In this document: positions 18,070 through 26,877 of the stretch, piece by piece
Layout: the number at the start of each line of letters is the position of its first letter
Numbering within the stretch: position 1 is the stretch's first letter
Assembly (NCBI GenBank): GCA_938009335.1
Contig: CALLHT010000014.1
Coordinates: 1-32,770 of the forward strand
Reading direction: 5' to 3'
Length of the DNA: 32,770 nucleotides
Source of the DNA: an uncultured Rhizobiaceae group bacterium
Lineage (GTDB): Bacteria; Pseudomonadota; Alphaproteobacteria; Rhizobiales; Rhizobiaceae
Position numbers and translations under genes: made by a program
Notes under the pieces: model-generated
Databases searched by the model: none
Told to the model about the DNA's origin: nothing
The model's input: only the letters and a program-made list of their open reading frames with translations

Positions 18070-20004
18070 CTATGTTTGCTCAATCATGAAGAAATCAAAG
18101 AATTTTGAGAGTTCTTCATGTGCGGTAATGGGCAGGATGTTGGCAACGTGCTGATCCGGCCTGACAATAACGACACATCCGTTTGTGCGATTTATGCCAC
18201 GCAGTTTATAAACATCGACCGCGCCTTGAGCATGGAAGACCTTTTCATAATCGCGTAGGCCATATTTGCCTTTCGCAGGGCGCAAATAGTCGTGCAATTC
18301 CGGCATTGAAATATCTGACTGCTGTACCACAATGTATGTATCAATGATCGCGTCAATGTCGGCGTTAGATGGCGTATATTTGCGAACAGGAGAGGTATCT
18401 GAGTTGGCTAGAAAATCGATCAGTTTGTAGGTCGATGATGATGTCTTTCTTGGATCTTCCTCATCACAAAAAATGAAGATACGCCAGCGGCCGTCTGCTT
18501 TGACTAGATGACCCAGATGCTGGCTACGACCATCGGCAAGCCTAATCGCTTCTGCAGAATGAAAACGTTGGCCAATGTTGAACCCAGTAGCCAGATGCTG
18601 ATTTTCCTGACCTGTGCAGATGTAGGATGGGAAATATTCAATTGACGTTCCAGCTACAAAACCGCTTTGGCGTTTCATGAATGCTTCAATTTCTGCCGTA
18701 TCAATTTTCGCCTTCTCGGATTGATCACCCGCAGTGGGGCGTGTTGCTACAAGTTTTGAAAGCTCCTTGTCGGCATTGATCAATTGCTGTGCAACCTTGC
18801 GTCGCTCGGTGCTGTATGTGTTCAGCAATTTTGGCTGGCTTTTTCCTTGAAGAACGGCAGCCAGTTTCCAACCCAGGTTAAACGTATCGGGTAAAGAGGT
18901 GTTCAACCCCCACCCCCCTTTGGGACTATGCGTATGACAAGCATCACCAGCGACAAAGGCCCGAGGAATAACCTCGTCAGAACTGCCTTCAGGACGATTG
19001 TCAAACCGATCTGCTATCCGTTGGCCTACAGAATATATCGACCACCAGGCGACCTCTTTGACATCCAACGTGTAAGGATTAAAGACTTTCTGCGCTTTTG
19101 CAATCAAGTCTTTCTCCGTTAGTTGGATTTCTGATGCACGTTTACCCGCATCAATCGAATCCAACTCGACATAAAAACGGATCAGATAGCCACCCTCGCG
19201 TGGGATGGTCATGACCGCTCCATGATCTTTTGACTGGATAAAACTCTTGATACGGATGTCTGGGAAATCCGTATTCAACAAAATGTCCATGACGCCCCAG
19301 GCTTTGTTCGCTGAATCGCCTTCAAGCGAAATATTCAGGCTTTTGCGAACCTGGCTTCTGCCACCATCGCTGCCGACGATAAAGCGTGCCTCAATCGTCT
19401 CGATCTTGCCTGCGCCATCGTCATCAATTCTCTTAAAGCGAGCCATTATCGGATAGGCATTCAAATCCTGCGCAAGATCATCGTCAATCTGTAAATCTAA
19501 AAATTCCCTGCTGTAGTGTGGGCGAAGATTAGAGACAGAATTCTCCATCCCTTGAGTGAGCAACTCATGCAGACGCGCCTGATTAACAATGCCATGTGTG
19601 AATTCCGACAATCCAGCCCTTGCGTCTGAAATTTTTTCAGTGCGTTTAATGTTTTGCGGGTTTGCTGCGTCCGGTTCCCAAAAGGTATTTTGTTTGAGCT
19701 GGTAGGTTTCCTTTACAACCATCTCGCTGCAGTTAAATGCCTCCATAATTTCTATCGTACGGCATGAAATACCATCAGCTCTCCCAAACAGCAGCGGTCC
19801 ATGCATCATATCAACGATGCATGTACGGATGTCTGCAAACTCAGACATCTGACGCGCCATGGTCAGGCCGGCGGGACCTGTGCCGACGATCAGTACATCT
19901 ACCTTTTCCGGCAAGTCTTCAATAGGAGGATTAGGATAGGGCTTTCTGGCAGCGTCAGGAACCTGGTAATTACCCGGCTTAAATCCATTCAAATGAAACT
20001 GCAT
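18070..20004 (-). CDS. FAD-dependent aromatic monooxygenase (phenol 2-monooxygenase / 3-hydroxybenzoate 4-monooxygenase MobA-like)
   Basis: GxGxxG 'VLIVGTGPAGLTMARQ', DG motif 'FIVGSDGGRSQVRKSL', GD motif 'AFVAGDACHTHSPKGGWGLNTSLPDTFNLGWKL', C-terminal thioredoxin-like region. Confidence 0.9.
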   Translation of the reverse strand: MQFHLNGFKPGNYQVPDAARKPYPNPPIEDLPEKVDVLIVGTGPAGLTMARQMSEFADIRTCIVDMMHGPLLFGRADGISCRTIEIMEAFNCSEMVVKETYQLKQNTFWEPDAANPQNIKRTEKISDARAGLSEFTHGIVNQARLHELLTQGMENSVSNLRPHYSREFLDLQIDDDLAQDLNAYPIMARFKRIDDDGAGKIETIEARFIVGSDGGRSQVRKSLNISLEGDSANKAWGVMDILLNTDFPDIRIKSFIQSKDHGAVMTIPREGGYLIRFYVELDSIDAGKRASEIQLTEKDLIAKAQKVFNPYTLDVKEVAWWSIYSVGQRIADRFDNRPEGSSDEVIPRAFVAGDACHTHSPKGGWGLNTSLPDTFNLGWKLAAVLQGKSQPKLLNTYSTERRKVAQQLINADKELSKLVATRPTAGDQSEKAKIDTAEIEAFMKRQSGFVAGTSIEYFPSYICTGQENQHLATGFNIGQRFHSAEAIRLADGRSQHLGHLVKADGRWRIFIFCDEEDPRKTSSSTYKLIDFLANSDTSPVRKYTPSNADIDAIIDTYIVVQQSDISMPELHDYLRPAKGKYGLRDYEKVFHAQGAVDVYKLRGINRTNGCVVIVRPDQHVANILPITAHEELSKFFDFFMIEQT

Positions 20005-20065
20005 AGCTCGAATTTCCTCGTCTAATTCCTATTGAAGTCTGACGCGAATTTAGTTCACATGTTAA

Positions 20066-20094
20066 TTAATAAGAAAGATTGCCGTTTGTGACAA
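20066..20094 (-). promoter_or_regulatory. Candidate sigma-70-like promoter for the FAD monooxygenase
   Basis: Minus strand TTGTCA (20089-20094), 17-nt spacer, TATTAA (20066-20071), about 60 nt before the ATG. Confidence 0.45.
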
Positions 20095-20134
20095 GTGGAT
20101 TGGTGGGCAAGAATGAGAACAAATAATGTAGCTT

Positions 20135-20344
20135 GTTTTAACGGTGTTTAGGATAATGAAAGTCACATCCAGCCCCATACAGATACGCTTTCGTCACAAA
20201 AGGCCCTCAGTAGTTTTGAAAAAGTCACCCGTGGTTGGATCTATCGCAACCGACTATATAACACCGCTGATTGAACATCTTAATGGTAACGAAATTTATG
20301 CGGACTTCGGACCTTTTGGGGAAGTCAGCATCAACTTCGAATAA
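20135..20344 (+). pseudogene. Decayed remnant of an HpaH-like hydratase (2-keto-4-pentenoate hydratase family)
   Basis: Matches hpaH in order: 'YAFVTKGP' (other frame) vs IAFVMKEP; 'IATDYITPLIEHL' vs IAATDYVAPSIEIL; then a jump to 'NGNEIYADFGPFGEVSINFE' vs 'SGTEIHADFGSFGSVDISFS' and stop. At least one frameshift, and about 110 internal codons missing. Confidence 0.8.
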
Positions 20345-20347
20345 CGG

Positions 20348-21628
20348 TCAGATAAACGGTAGGTAGAAATCGCGTACTTCATCAACGCTTTTTCCCTGAA
20401 GTCTGCGAAATTCGTCGCGCTTCATGAAGATCATTGCGTCGCAGAGCAGGCTTCCGACCGAGTTTCGCAGTGCTACATCTGCATCAAGCGCATCCATAGA
20501 TTTATCAAGCGCGGAGGGGACATGTCGCCTCTCGCGCACATCTTCCATACCATCCAAGTCTTCAGCAGCCTGCAGTGGAAGCCTCCCTTCAACCCCAAGT
20601 TTGGCTGCTTGAAGAACCGCCGTTACAGCCAGATATGGATTGGTTGCACAATCTGCCATGCGATGTTCAAGACGAGCAGACTTTACTGATTTTGTCGAAC
20701 ATCGGGTTGTTACCAATCGATGATCATCCGCCCAATTGGCCCAATACCCTACCATACTGCCCGGGTTCAGTCGGTCGTAGGAATTTACCGTAGTTGCTAA
20801 CAGACCCGCCAGCGCTTCGTGGTGATGGATCAGTCCAGCCATTGAGTGCTTCGCCAAATTCGACAGTTCTCCAGTTGGAGCTATCGCATTTTGACCATCT
20901 GCATCATTGAAACTGAAGTTGACATGCAGGCCCGATCCACCACGATCGGGTATTGGCTTGGGAAGGTAGGTAAGAAGCAAACCGCGCTTTAAGGCTGCTT
21001 CTCGCGACATGGTTCTGAGTAAAAATGCGTCATCACATGCCTTGACTGGCGTGTCGAAGTTTAGCGTCAATTCGAACTGTCCATTGTCAAACTCGCCATT
21101 CATGCTTTCGATCGGCAAATCCATTGCATAGGCTGTTTCCCAGATTTCATCCATGACTCCGCGGGGATCATTGGCCGGACCCGTGCCGTACACAAATGCG
21201 CCCGGAGTATCGTAAGGACGCCAGACCCCATCATCGTCACGCTGAAAAAGATACGCTTCCGTTTCCAAACCAATCATTGGAGAGTAGCCCAATGATTGCC
21301 ATTCATCGACGGTTCTGATGAGTTGAGATCTTGCACACAGGCCAAAAGGGGCATCATCTACATGCAAATTGCCCAGAGCAATTTCGGTTCCAACCTGCCA
21401 GGATTTTCGTCGCTCTTCATCAAGAACCAGTTCCATATCCGGTAGGCCCTCATAATACCCACAACCAGGTATTGTAAGGAGATCGCGATCATACGAAACG
21501 GCAAAAGCACCGCGGGCGAATCCGATCCCGCCGCCTTTAGCAATTTTTTCAGGCACATATTTTCCGCGTGGAAGATTCAATAAATCGCAAAAAAGCGCGC
21601 GGGCTCTGGATGCTTTTTTTCCTGCCAT
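20348..21628 (-). CDS. Glutamine synthetase-family protein (predicted gamma-glutamyl-amine ligase)
   Basis: GS catalytic-domain patterns 'MIGLETEAYLF', 'NGEFDNGQFELTLNF', 'GGSGLHVNFSF', 'NSYDRLNPGS', 'ARLEHRMADCATNPYLAVTAVLQAA'. Confidence 0.88.
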   Translation of the reverse strand: MAGKKASRARALFCDLLNLPRGKYVPEKIAKGGGIGFARGAFAVSYDRDLLTIPGCGYYEGLPDMELVLDEERRKSWQVGTEIALGNLHVDDAPFGLCARSQLIRTVDEWQSLGYSPMIGLETEAYLFQRDDDGVWRPYDTPGAFVYGTGPANDPRGVMDEIWETAYAMDLPIESMNGEFDNGQFELTLNFDTPVKACDDAFLLRTMSREAALKRGLLLTYLPKPIPDRGGSGLHVNFSFNDADGQNAIAPTGELSNLAKHSMAGLIHHHEALAGLLATTVNSYDRLNPGSMVGYWANWADDHRLVTTRCSTKSVKSARLEHRMADCATNPYLAVTAVLQAAKLGVEGRLPLQAAEDLDGMEDVRERRHVPSALDKSMDALDADVALRNSVGSLLCDAMIFMKRDEFRRLQGKSVDEVRDFYLPFI

Positions 21629-22863
21629 CAGTTTTTAACCTCGACCCTAACATCCAATTTCTTCACGCCGCATATGAAGTTTGAACGTGTCCAGCTTGGT
21701 TCTGAAATCGCTGTGATAGAGGTGATGCGTTTTACAAGTTCTTCAAGGACAATTCGAATTTCGAGTTTCGCCAGATGCATTCCTAAGCAAACGTGTGGAC
21801 CACCCTGGCCAAAAGCGAGGTGTCGATTGGGGGTTCTTGCGAAATCGGCTTCATCGGCGTTTGTGAAAACTTCTTCGTCCCGGCTTCCCGAAACGAACCA
21901 TAAAAGAACCTTGTCGCCTTTCCTGATCGTCTTGCCATGCAATGTGATGTCTTGCGTCGCAGTTCGGCGGAAATGCATAGTGGGCGAGGCAAGCCGGATA
22001 ACTTCATCGGCGACTGTATCCCAGCACTGGTCTGCCTGAAGCTGCTTCAGAAGTTCAGGCTGCGTTGCAAGCAAATAGAGTGACATCGCGATTGAATATC
22101 GTGTTGTATCATTCCCTGCGGCAACGAGCAGGCAGAAAAAGTTTTTAAAGTCGAGGCCATTCAGCCCGTCTTCATCACGAATTATTTTTGACAAGACACC
22201 GTCGTCAGAAATTGGCTTCGTGCCTGCGAGAATATCATCTGCATAATCATATAGCTCTACGCCTGCAGGGCTACGAAATGGCATCAGGCGATAGGCATCA
22301 GTATCCACCTTGTCGATGACATGCTGCGTGAAATCAGGATCTGTATTGCCGATTAATGCATCACCTTTTTCAACCAGCCAATTGAGGTCTTCATCCGGCA
22401 CGCCAAGAATTCGGCCCAACATCATCATTGGAAGTTGTTTTGCGATTGCCTCAACCGCATCAAACTCGGTTTTCTCGAGCGCTTTATCCACAATCTCACA
22501 CGCTAGCGTTCGGATAAGTTCCTCAAAGCGTGCAACAATCGGTTTGGCAAATGCCGGATTTACTTTCCGCCGCGTTGCTGAATGCTCTGGCGGGTCTGTT
22601 TCCTGAAAGGTGCGTCTTGCCAAGTACTCTTCGCGGGATTGATCTTCTATTCGAATGCCCTGACCGGAGCTGAAAAGCGTTGCTTCTCGGTTTGCGTAAG
22701 CGATATCTGCGTGACGAGTCAGTGACCAAAAGCCTTTCGCAGTGTCATCGCCTTCTGTCCAGGAGACCGGGTCTTCTTTGCGGAGGCGGGCGAACGTTTT
22801 GTGCGGAATTCCATTTGCAAAACTGTCATGATCAGCAAGATTTAGATAGCCGTCATCAATCAT
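21628..22863 (-). CDS. Cytochrome P450
   Basis: I-helix 'LVAAGNDTTRYS', ExxR 'EVIR', heme loop 'HLAFGQGGPHVCLGMHLAKLE'. ATG at 22861-22863 overlaps the upstream stop, so it is preferred over the track start at 22896. Confidence 0.95.
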   Translation of the reverse strand: MIDDGYLNLADHDSFANGIPHKTFARLRKEDPVSWTEGDDTAKGFWSLTRHADIAYANREATLFSSGQGIRIEDQSREEYLARRTFQETDPPEHSATRRKVNPAFAKPIVARFEELIRTLACEIVDKALEKTEFDAVEAIAKQLPMMMLGRILGVPDEDLNWLVEKGDALIGNTDPDFTQHVIDKVDTDAYRLMPFRSPAGVELYDYADDILAGTKPISDDGVLSKIIRDEDGLNGLDFKNFFCLLVAAGNDTTRYSIAMSLYLLATQPELLKQLQADQCWDTVADEVIRLASPTMHFRRTATQDITLHGKTIRKGDKVLLWFVSGSRDEEVFTNADEADFARTPNRHLAFGQGGPHVCLGMHLAKLEIRIVLEELVKRITSITAISEPSWTRSNFICGVKKLDVRVEVKN

Positions 22864-23582
22864 TGCATTGCCCTTTTGAAGAACTGGGTGGACCACTGGG
22901 CAAAGAGCGCACCTTCTTGATGCTGGTCGAGACTTGAGTAAATTTTGTCGACATCCTCAAGCGGTAGTTTGTCTCGCGTGAAGTCCAAAACGCATCGCAT
23001 AAACGGATCACTAAATTCAGGGTGTGACTGTGTTGTGAAAATATGCTCTCCCTTGGAAAAACTGGAGATGCGGCATCTGTTGTTTGAACCAAGCAGCTCG
23101 CAATCTGGTGGCAAGTCAGTCACCTGATCTTCGTGAAAAACATACATCGGCACTTCTGTTTTCTGTGGCTCCATCCAAGGCTTGATTTGCTGATAGACGG
23201 TATTTTCAATGCCGACATTCCATCCGTTCTTTGCGCGTTCAACCTTGCCACCCAAAGCAAGTGCAATTGCCTGATGCCCGAAGCAAACGCCAAGGAGCGG
23301 CTTTTTTGCAGCATCACATTTTTTGATAAACTCTAATAGGTCCGGCATGAAGGCGTGGTCATCCAATACACTCAGCGGACTTCCTGTGATCATGTATGCA
23401 TCTTGTTCATCGATATCAGATGGGACTTCTCCACCGATTGTCATGTAGATGCGGTACTTAAAACGCTCTTCCTGCTCATCAAATAAGTCGCGAAAACGAT
23501 GAGCGTCATCTGGAAAGGCATCGCCAACTTCGACACTTTTGTCGTGGTTGGTTTGCAATATACCCAATCTTATTCGATCCAT
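22860..23582 (-). CDS. Class I glutamine amidotransferase-like hydrolase
   Basis: Nucleophile 'LLGVCFGHQAIALALGG' and His-Glu 'TTQSHPEFS' give an intact triad; stand-alone domain. Confidence 0.92.
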   Translation of the reverse strand: MDRIRLGILQTNHDKSVEVGDAFPDDAHRFRDLFDEQEERFKYRIYMTIGGEVPSDIDEQDAYMITGSPLSVLDDHAFMPDLLEFIKKCDAAKKPLLGVCFGHQAIALALGGKVERAKNGWNVGIENTVYQQIKPWMEPQKTEVPMYVFHEDQVTDLPPDCELLGSNNRCRISSFSKGEHIFTTQSHPEFSDPFMRCVLDFTRDKLPLEDVDKIYSSLDQHQEGALFAQWSTQFFKRAMQ

Positions 23583-23612
23583 GAGTTTCTTATTTCTAAT
23601 TGAATAGAGGAA

Positions 23613-23635
23613 GCGACCGGCATGTCGCCGATCGC
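23613..23635 (-). other. Intergenic RNA hairpin 3' of the solute-binding-protein gene
   Basis: Minus strand GCGATCGGC-GACAT-GCCGGTCGC: 9-bp stem with one G-T pair, 5-nt loop; no U-run follows. Confidence 0.7.
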
Positions 23636-23644
23636 TGATGGTTC

Positions 23645-24586
23645 TTAGTTGCCGATAATTTCACCGAGTTCGGCGTTCTTTGCGCGGTCTGCTTCGATCC
23701 GTGCTTGTGACTCAGATTGATTTTGCCAGTAAACGCGTACGCCAGAATCTTTCATCAATTTCTGTGCTTCATCGCCAGCCATAGTGGCTTTCGCAATCCC
23801 TGCAATCTTATCGATTACCTCTTGTGGTGTTCCTTTCTTGACGAAAAGACCATTCCACAATTCCAGATCATTGATGCCTGATTGAGCGGCAAGCGTTTGG
23901 ACACCTTCCAGTTTTCCAATTGGCTCAGAGCCAATATTTGCCAGAACATTCACGTCCTTCAAGCAGGGCTCAATCAGGGCAAGCGTGGTGTTGATGACGT
24001 CTGCATCGCCAGACGAGAGCGTGTTGCAATCCAACGCGTCAAACGCTGAATCGTCAGCAAACTCAAAGCCCATTTTCTTTGCGGCTGCAAAGCTGGCCCG
24101 GGTCGGTGTCAGTCCGGCTCCGAAGTGACCGAGAACCACATCGTTGTCTTTGGCGTGGGCTGCAAGTTCTGCCATGTTTGAGTATGGCGCATCGCCTTTT
24201 GCAGCAAGAACGAACGGATAGGTCATGAAAATGCCCACCGGTGTGAAGCTGTCTTTCTCAATGCCAATGTCGATGTTGGGGCCCACAATCGGAACACCGA
24301 TCACGAACGAACCGATCATTGATCCGTCCGCTGGTCCATTCAGGACCTCAAGTGCACCCGGGAATGGACCATCGCCACCGCCCGGTTTATTGACAACTGA
24401 AGCAGGCTTGCCGGTCGCTTCCTGCATGTCAGCGGCAATCATGCGTGTCAGGATGTCTTCAAAGTCACCTGGAGGCCAAGGCACTACGAACTGTACCGGA
24501 CCTTCGGGATATTCAGCCTGGGCTGGCAAACCCATGCCGAGTGCCATTACTGCGGTAATCGCAGCGGTTGCTAAAAGCTTTTTCAT
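23645..24586 (-). CDS. Tripartite tricarboxylate transporter substrate-binding protein (TctC/Bug family)
   Basis: Signal peptide 'MKKLLATAAITAVMALGMGLPAQA', 'YPEGPVQFVVPWPPGDFEDILTRMIAADM'; adjacent to TctA/TctB. Confidence 0.92.
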   Translation of the reverse strand: MKKLLATAAITAVMALGMGLPAQAEYPEGPVQFVVPWPPGDFEDILTRMIAADMQEATGKPASVVNKPGGGDGPFPGALEVLNGPADGSMIGSFVIGVPIVGPNIDIGIEKDSFTPVGIFMTYPFVLAAKGDAPYSNMAELAAHAKDNDVVLGHFGAGLTPTRASFAAAKKMGFEFADDSAFDALDCNTLSSGDADVINTTLALIEPCLKDVNVLANIGSEPIGKLEGVQTLAAQSGINDLELWNGLFVKKGTPQEVIDKIAGIAKATMAGDEAQKLMKDSGVRVYWQNQSESQARIEADRAKNAELGEIIGN

Positions 24587-24613
24587 GTTTTCCTCCCTTA
24601 AAAGCTTGTAAAA

Positions 24614-26104
24614 TCAGTATTCTGTTTTCTTTTGTGTGAACGCTGTCCACACAGTAAAGCCCAAAATCAGAACAATTGCTACGGCGAGTGTTCCTGAAAC
24701 GGGCCGGTTGAAAAGATCTGCCAATGTGCGGATTTGGCCTGCACCGGCGGTAAGTTTTTCCACGATAATCGAACCGAGTACTAAGCCCAAGACCACTGGT
24801 ACCAGTGGCCAATCGAGGCGTCGCATAATAAATCCGAAGTAACCGAATATGGCTGCAAAGATGCAGTCAACGAAACTGTTTCGGATCGAAAACACGCCTA
24901 CGAAGGAAAGCATCAAAATGAGCGCACCTAGAAAGCGGTTTGGGATGTAGATCATCTTTGCGATGTGCTTTGTCGTAAAGAGCAATGTAACAAGCACCAG
25001 CACGTTGATGATCAAGAGAGCAAAAAATAGGCTGAATAAAAAGTCCGGATTGTTTTCAAAAATATCTGGGCCTGGTTTTATTCCCGCATCGAAGAATACA
25101 ACCATCATCATTGCAGTCAGCGCCTCTCCGGGCACTCCTAATGCCAGAAGGGGGATCATTGCCGCAGCTGGCACTGCATTATTTGAAGTTTCCGACGCAA
25201 TCAGCCCTTCCGGTGACCCATGCCCAAATCTGGCGGGTTCTTTGGAGAGACTTCTGGCGGTTGAATAGCTGAAGAATTGCGCAACGAATTCACCCACGCC
25301 CGGAATGATACCCATCACAGTGCCATAACAGGCTGAGAAGAATGCGGTGAGTTTATTTTGACTGAGTTCAACGAACCCGCGCAAGACACCACCGGTTAGC
25401 CTTGCCTCCGGAGGATCGCTATCCTTACCCAGCATCAAAATCAGTGACTGGCTAATAGCGAAGATGCCGACAATCACAACGATCAAATTGAAGCCGGAGA
25501 ATAAATATTCAATGTCAAACGTATAGCGATCAATTTGCCGGGTAGATTGCCTGCCGACCATTGAAATTATAAAACCAAAGGCAAAGAGCAACGCTGCCAG
25601 CCCCATCGTTTGGCGGTGCGCGGCAATAAGCAATACACCGCCCAATATTGCGGCCATTAAGATATCACGTTGTCCGAACAAAGCGCCCAAATCTGTTAAG
25701 TAAGGGCCGAAAGCAAAGAGCGCTGTGAGCGCTGCAATAATGGAGAAACACCCACCAAAGAATGATGCGGAATACGCGAGAGAGAGGCCTCTTGCGGCTT
25801 CTCCACGCCGCGTCATGGCATACCCGTCATAAGTCGTCAGCGCATTGACGGGCGTTCCGGGCGTGTTGATTAGAATTGCAGGGATCGCACCGCCATACAT
25901 CGATGAACCATAAACGCCCAGGAGCAAGACTAGGCTAACAAGATCGTCCAGAAACACGGTTGCCGGAAGTAGGATTGCAATGGCGATTGCCGGACCAATG
26001 CCTGGAACAGCGCCAATGATCAATCCGCCAACAGAACCAATGATGATGGCAATGATGACGTTGAGTTCGAATAGGTTTGATAGTCCGGTGGTGAGTGCTT
26101 CCAT
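24614..26104 (-). CDS. Tripartite tricarboxylate transporter large permease (TctA family)
   Basis: 'GLIIGAVPGIGPAIAIAILLPATVFLDDLVSLVLLLGVYGSSMYGGAIPAILINTPGTP'. Confidence 0.96.
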   Translation of the reverse strand: MEALTTGLSNLFELNVIIAIIIGSVGGLIIGAVPGIGPAIAIAILLPATVFLDDLVSLVLLLGVYGSSMYGGAIPAILINTPGTPVNALTTYDGYAMTRRGEAARGLSLAYSASFFGGCFSIIAALTALFAFGPYLTDLGALFGQRDILMAAILGGVLLIAAHRQTMGLAALLFAFGFIISMVGRQSTRQIDRYTFDIEYLFSGFNLIVVIVGIFAISQSLILMLGKDSDPPEARLTGGVLRGFVELSQNKLTAFFSACYGTVMGIIPGVGEFVAQFFSYSTARSLSKEPARFGHGSPEGLIASETSNNAVPAAAMIPLLALGVPGEALTAMMMVVFFDAGIKPGPDIFENNPDFLFSLFFALLIINVLVLVTLLFTTKHIAKMIYIPNRFLGALILMLSFVGVFSIRNSFVDCIFAAIFGYFGFIMRRLDWPLVPVVLGLVLGSIIVEKLTAGAGQIRTLADLFNRPVSGTLAVAIVLILGFTVWTAFTQKKTEY

Positions 26105-26112
26105 ATGACCTC

Positions 26113-26877
26113 TCAGAAATATGTAAGCATGAAAGACTTCATTGCCGAAGGCAGAAAGTCATATAGCCAGATATTAACCGGCGTTTTAATCTGAAGAAAC
26201 GTTCTAAACACCAGAACAATCGAGAAGCTTGAAAGCAGACTGATACCTGCCCATTTTTTTGTTCTGTATCCTAAGCGCCAGGTGAGCAAAAAGCCTAGAA
26301 GAAGCGTTGATAAGAGGTAACCCAAGACCGGTACGAACAGTGTGTATGCAATAAAGTAGGCAATGAATTCTAGTGCGCGTACCCATTGCTCGAGTTCATA
26401 GTTGAGTTTTGTGGGCAGTTGAAATCGTTTCCGCCAATTATTGGCAAAAAACGAAGAACGCATGTTCCAGATTGCTGCCGGAACAAAAAGTGCAAGGCAA
26501 ATCATCGGCGCGACCCAAGATTGTTTTAGAATTCTTCCAAATCGGGTGACGCGCCCCTCAATCTCATACAACCCCAACTGATGCATCAAGTAAGAACCGA
26601 GTTCATCGGGAAGTTTTCTTTTGTGCCAGCCGGTTTCTGACCAGAAAAACGCAAGGAAGAAGATCGCAAAACAGAGCATGACGCAGGAAAATAAAATGTC
26701 TCCACGCTTACGTCTGAAATTGAACAGGTTCTGAACTTTCACCTTTTTGTCCGGAGGACATTCGCTCACAAATGTGTCCGAATACTTATTATCGGACCAA
26801 TACATTGTTGCATTTGGGCTTTGTTCTTCAAACAGAAAGAGGTCTTGGTTGTGTTTGGAAGAAGACGCCTTACTCAT
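26113..26877 (-). CDS. Tripartite tricarboxylate transporter small permease (TctB-like) with long N-terminal extension
   Basis: Four hydrophobic segments, located between tctA and ALDH; ATG at 26875-26877 overlaps the ALDH stop, preferred over 26889. Confidence 0.8.
   Translation of the reverse strand: MSKASSSKHNQDLFLFEEQSPNATMYWSDNKYSDTFVSECPPDKKVKVQNLFNFRRKRGDILFSCVMLCFAIFFLAFFWSETGWHKRKLPDELGSYLMHQLGLYEIEGRVTRFGRILKQSWVAPMICLALFVPAAIWNMRSSFFANNWRKRFQLPTKLNYELEQWVRALEFIAYFIAYTLFVPVLGYLLSTLLLGFLLTWRLGYRTKKWAGISLLSSFSIVLVFRTFLQIKTPVNIWLYDFLPSAMKSFMLTYF

Noticed and set aside
20144-20344. 66-aa ORF as a stand-alone small protein
   Set aside because: Its sequence is two joined fragments of an HpaH-like hydratase with a frameshift; reported as a pseudogene.
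21775-21830. P450 heme loop with one extra residue (FGQGGPHVCLG) as a novelty
   Set aside because: The FGxGGPHxCLG variant occurs in several known bacterial CYP families.
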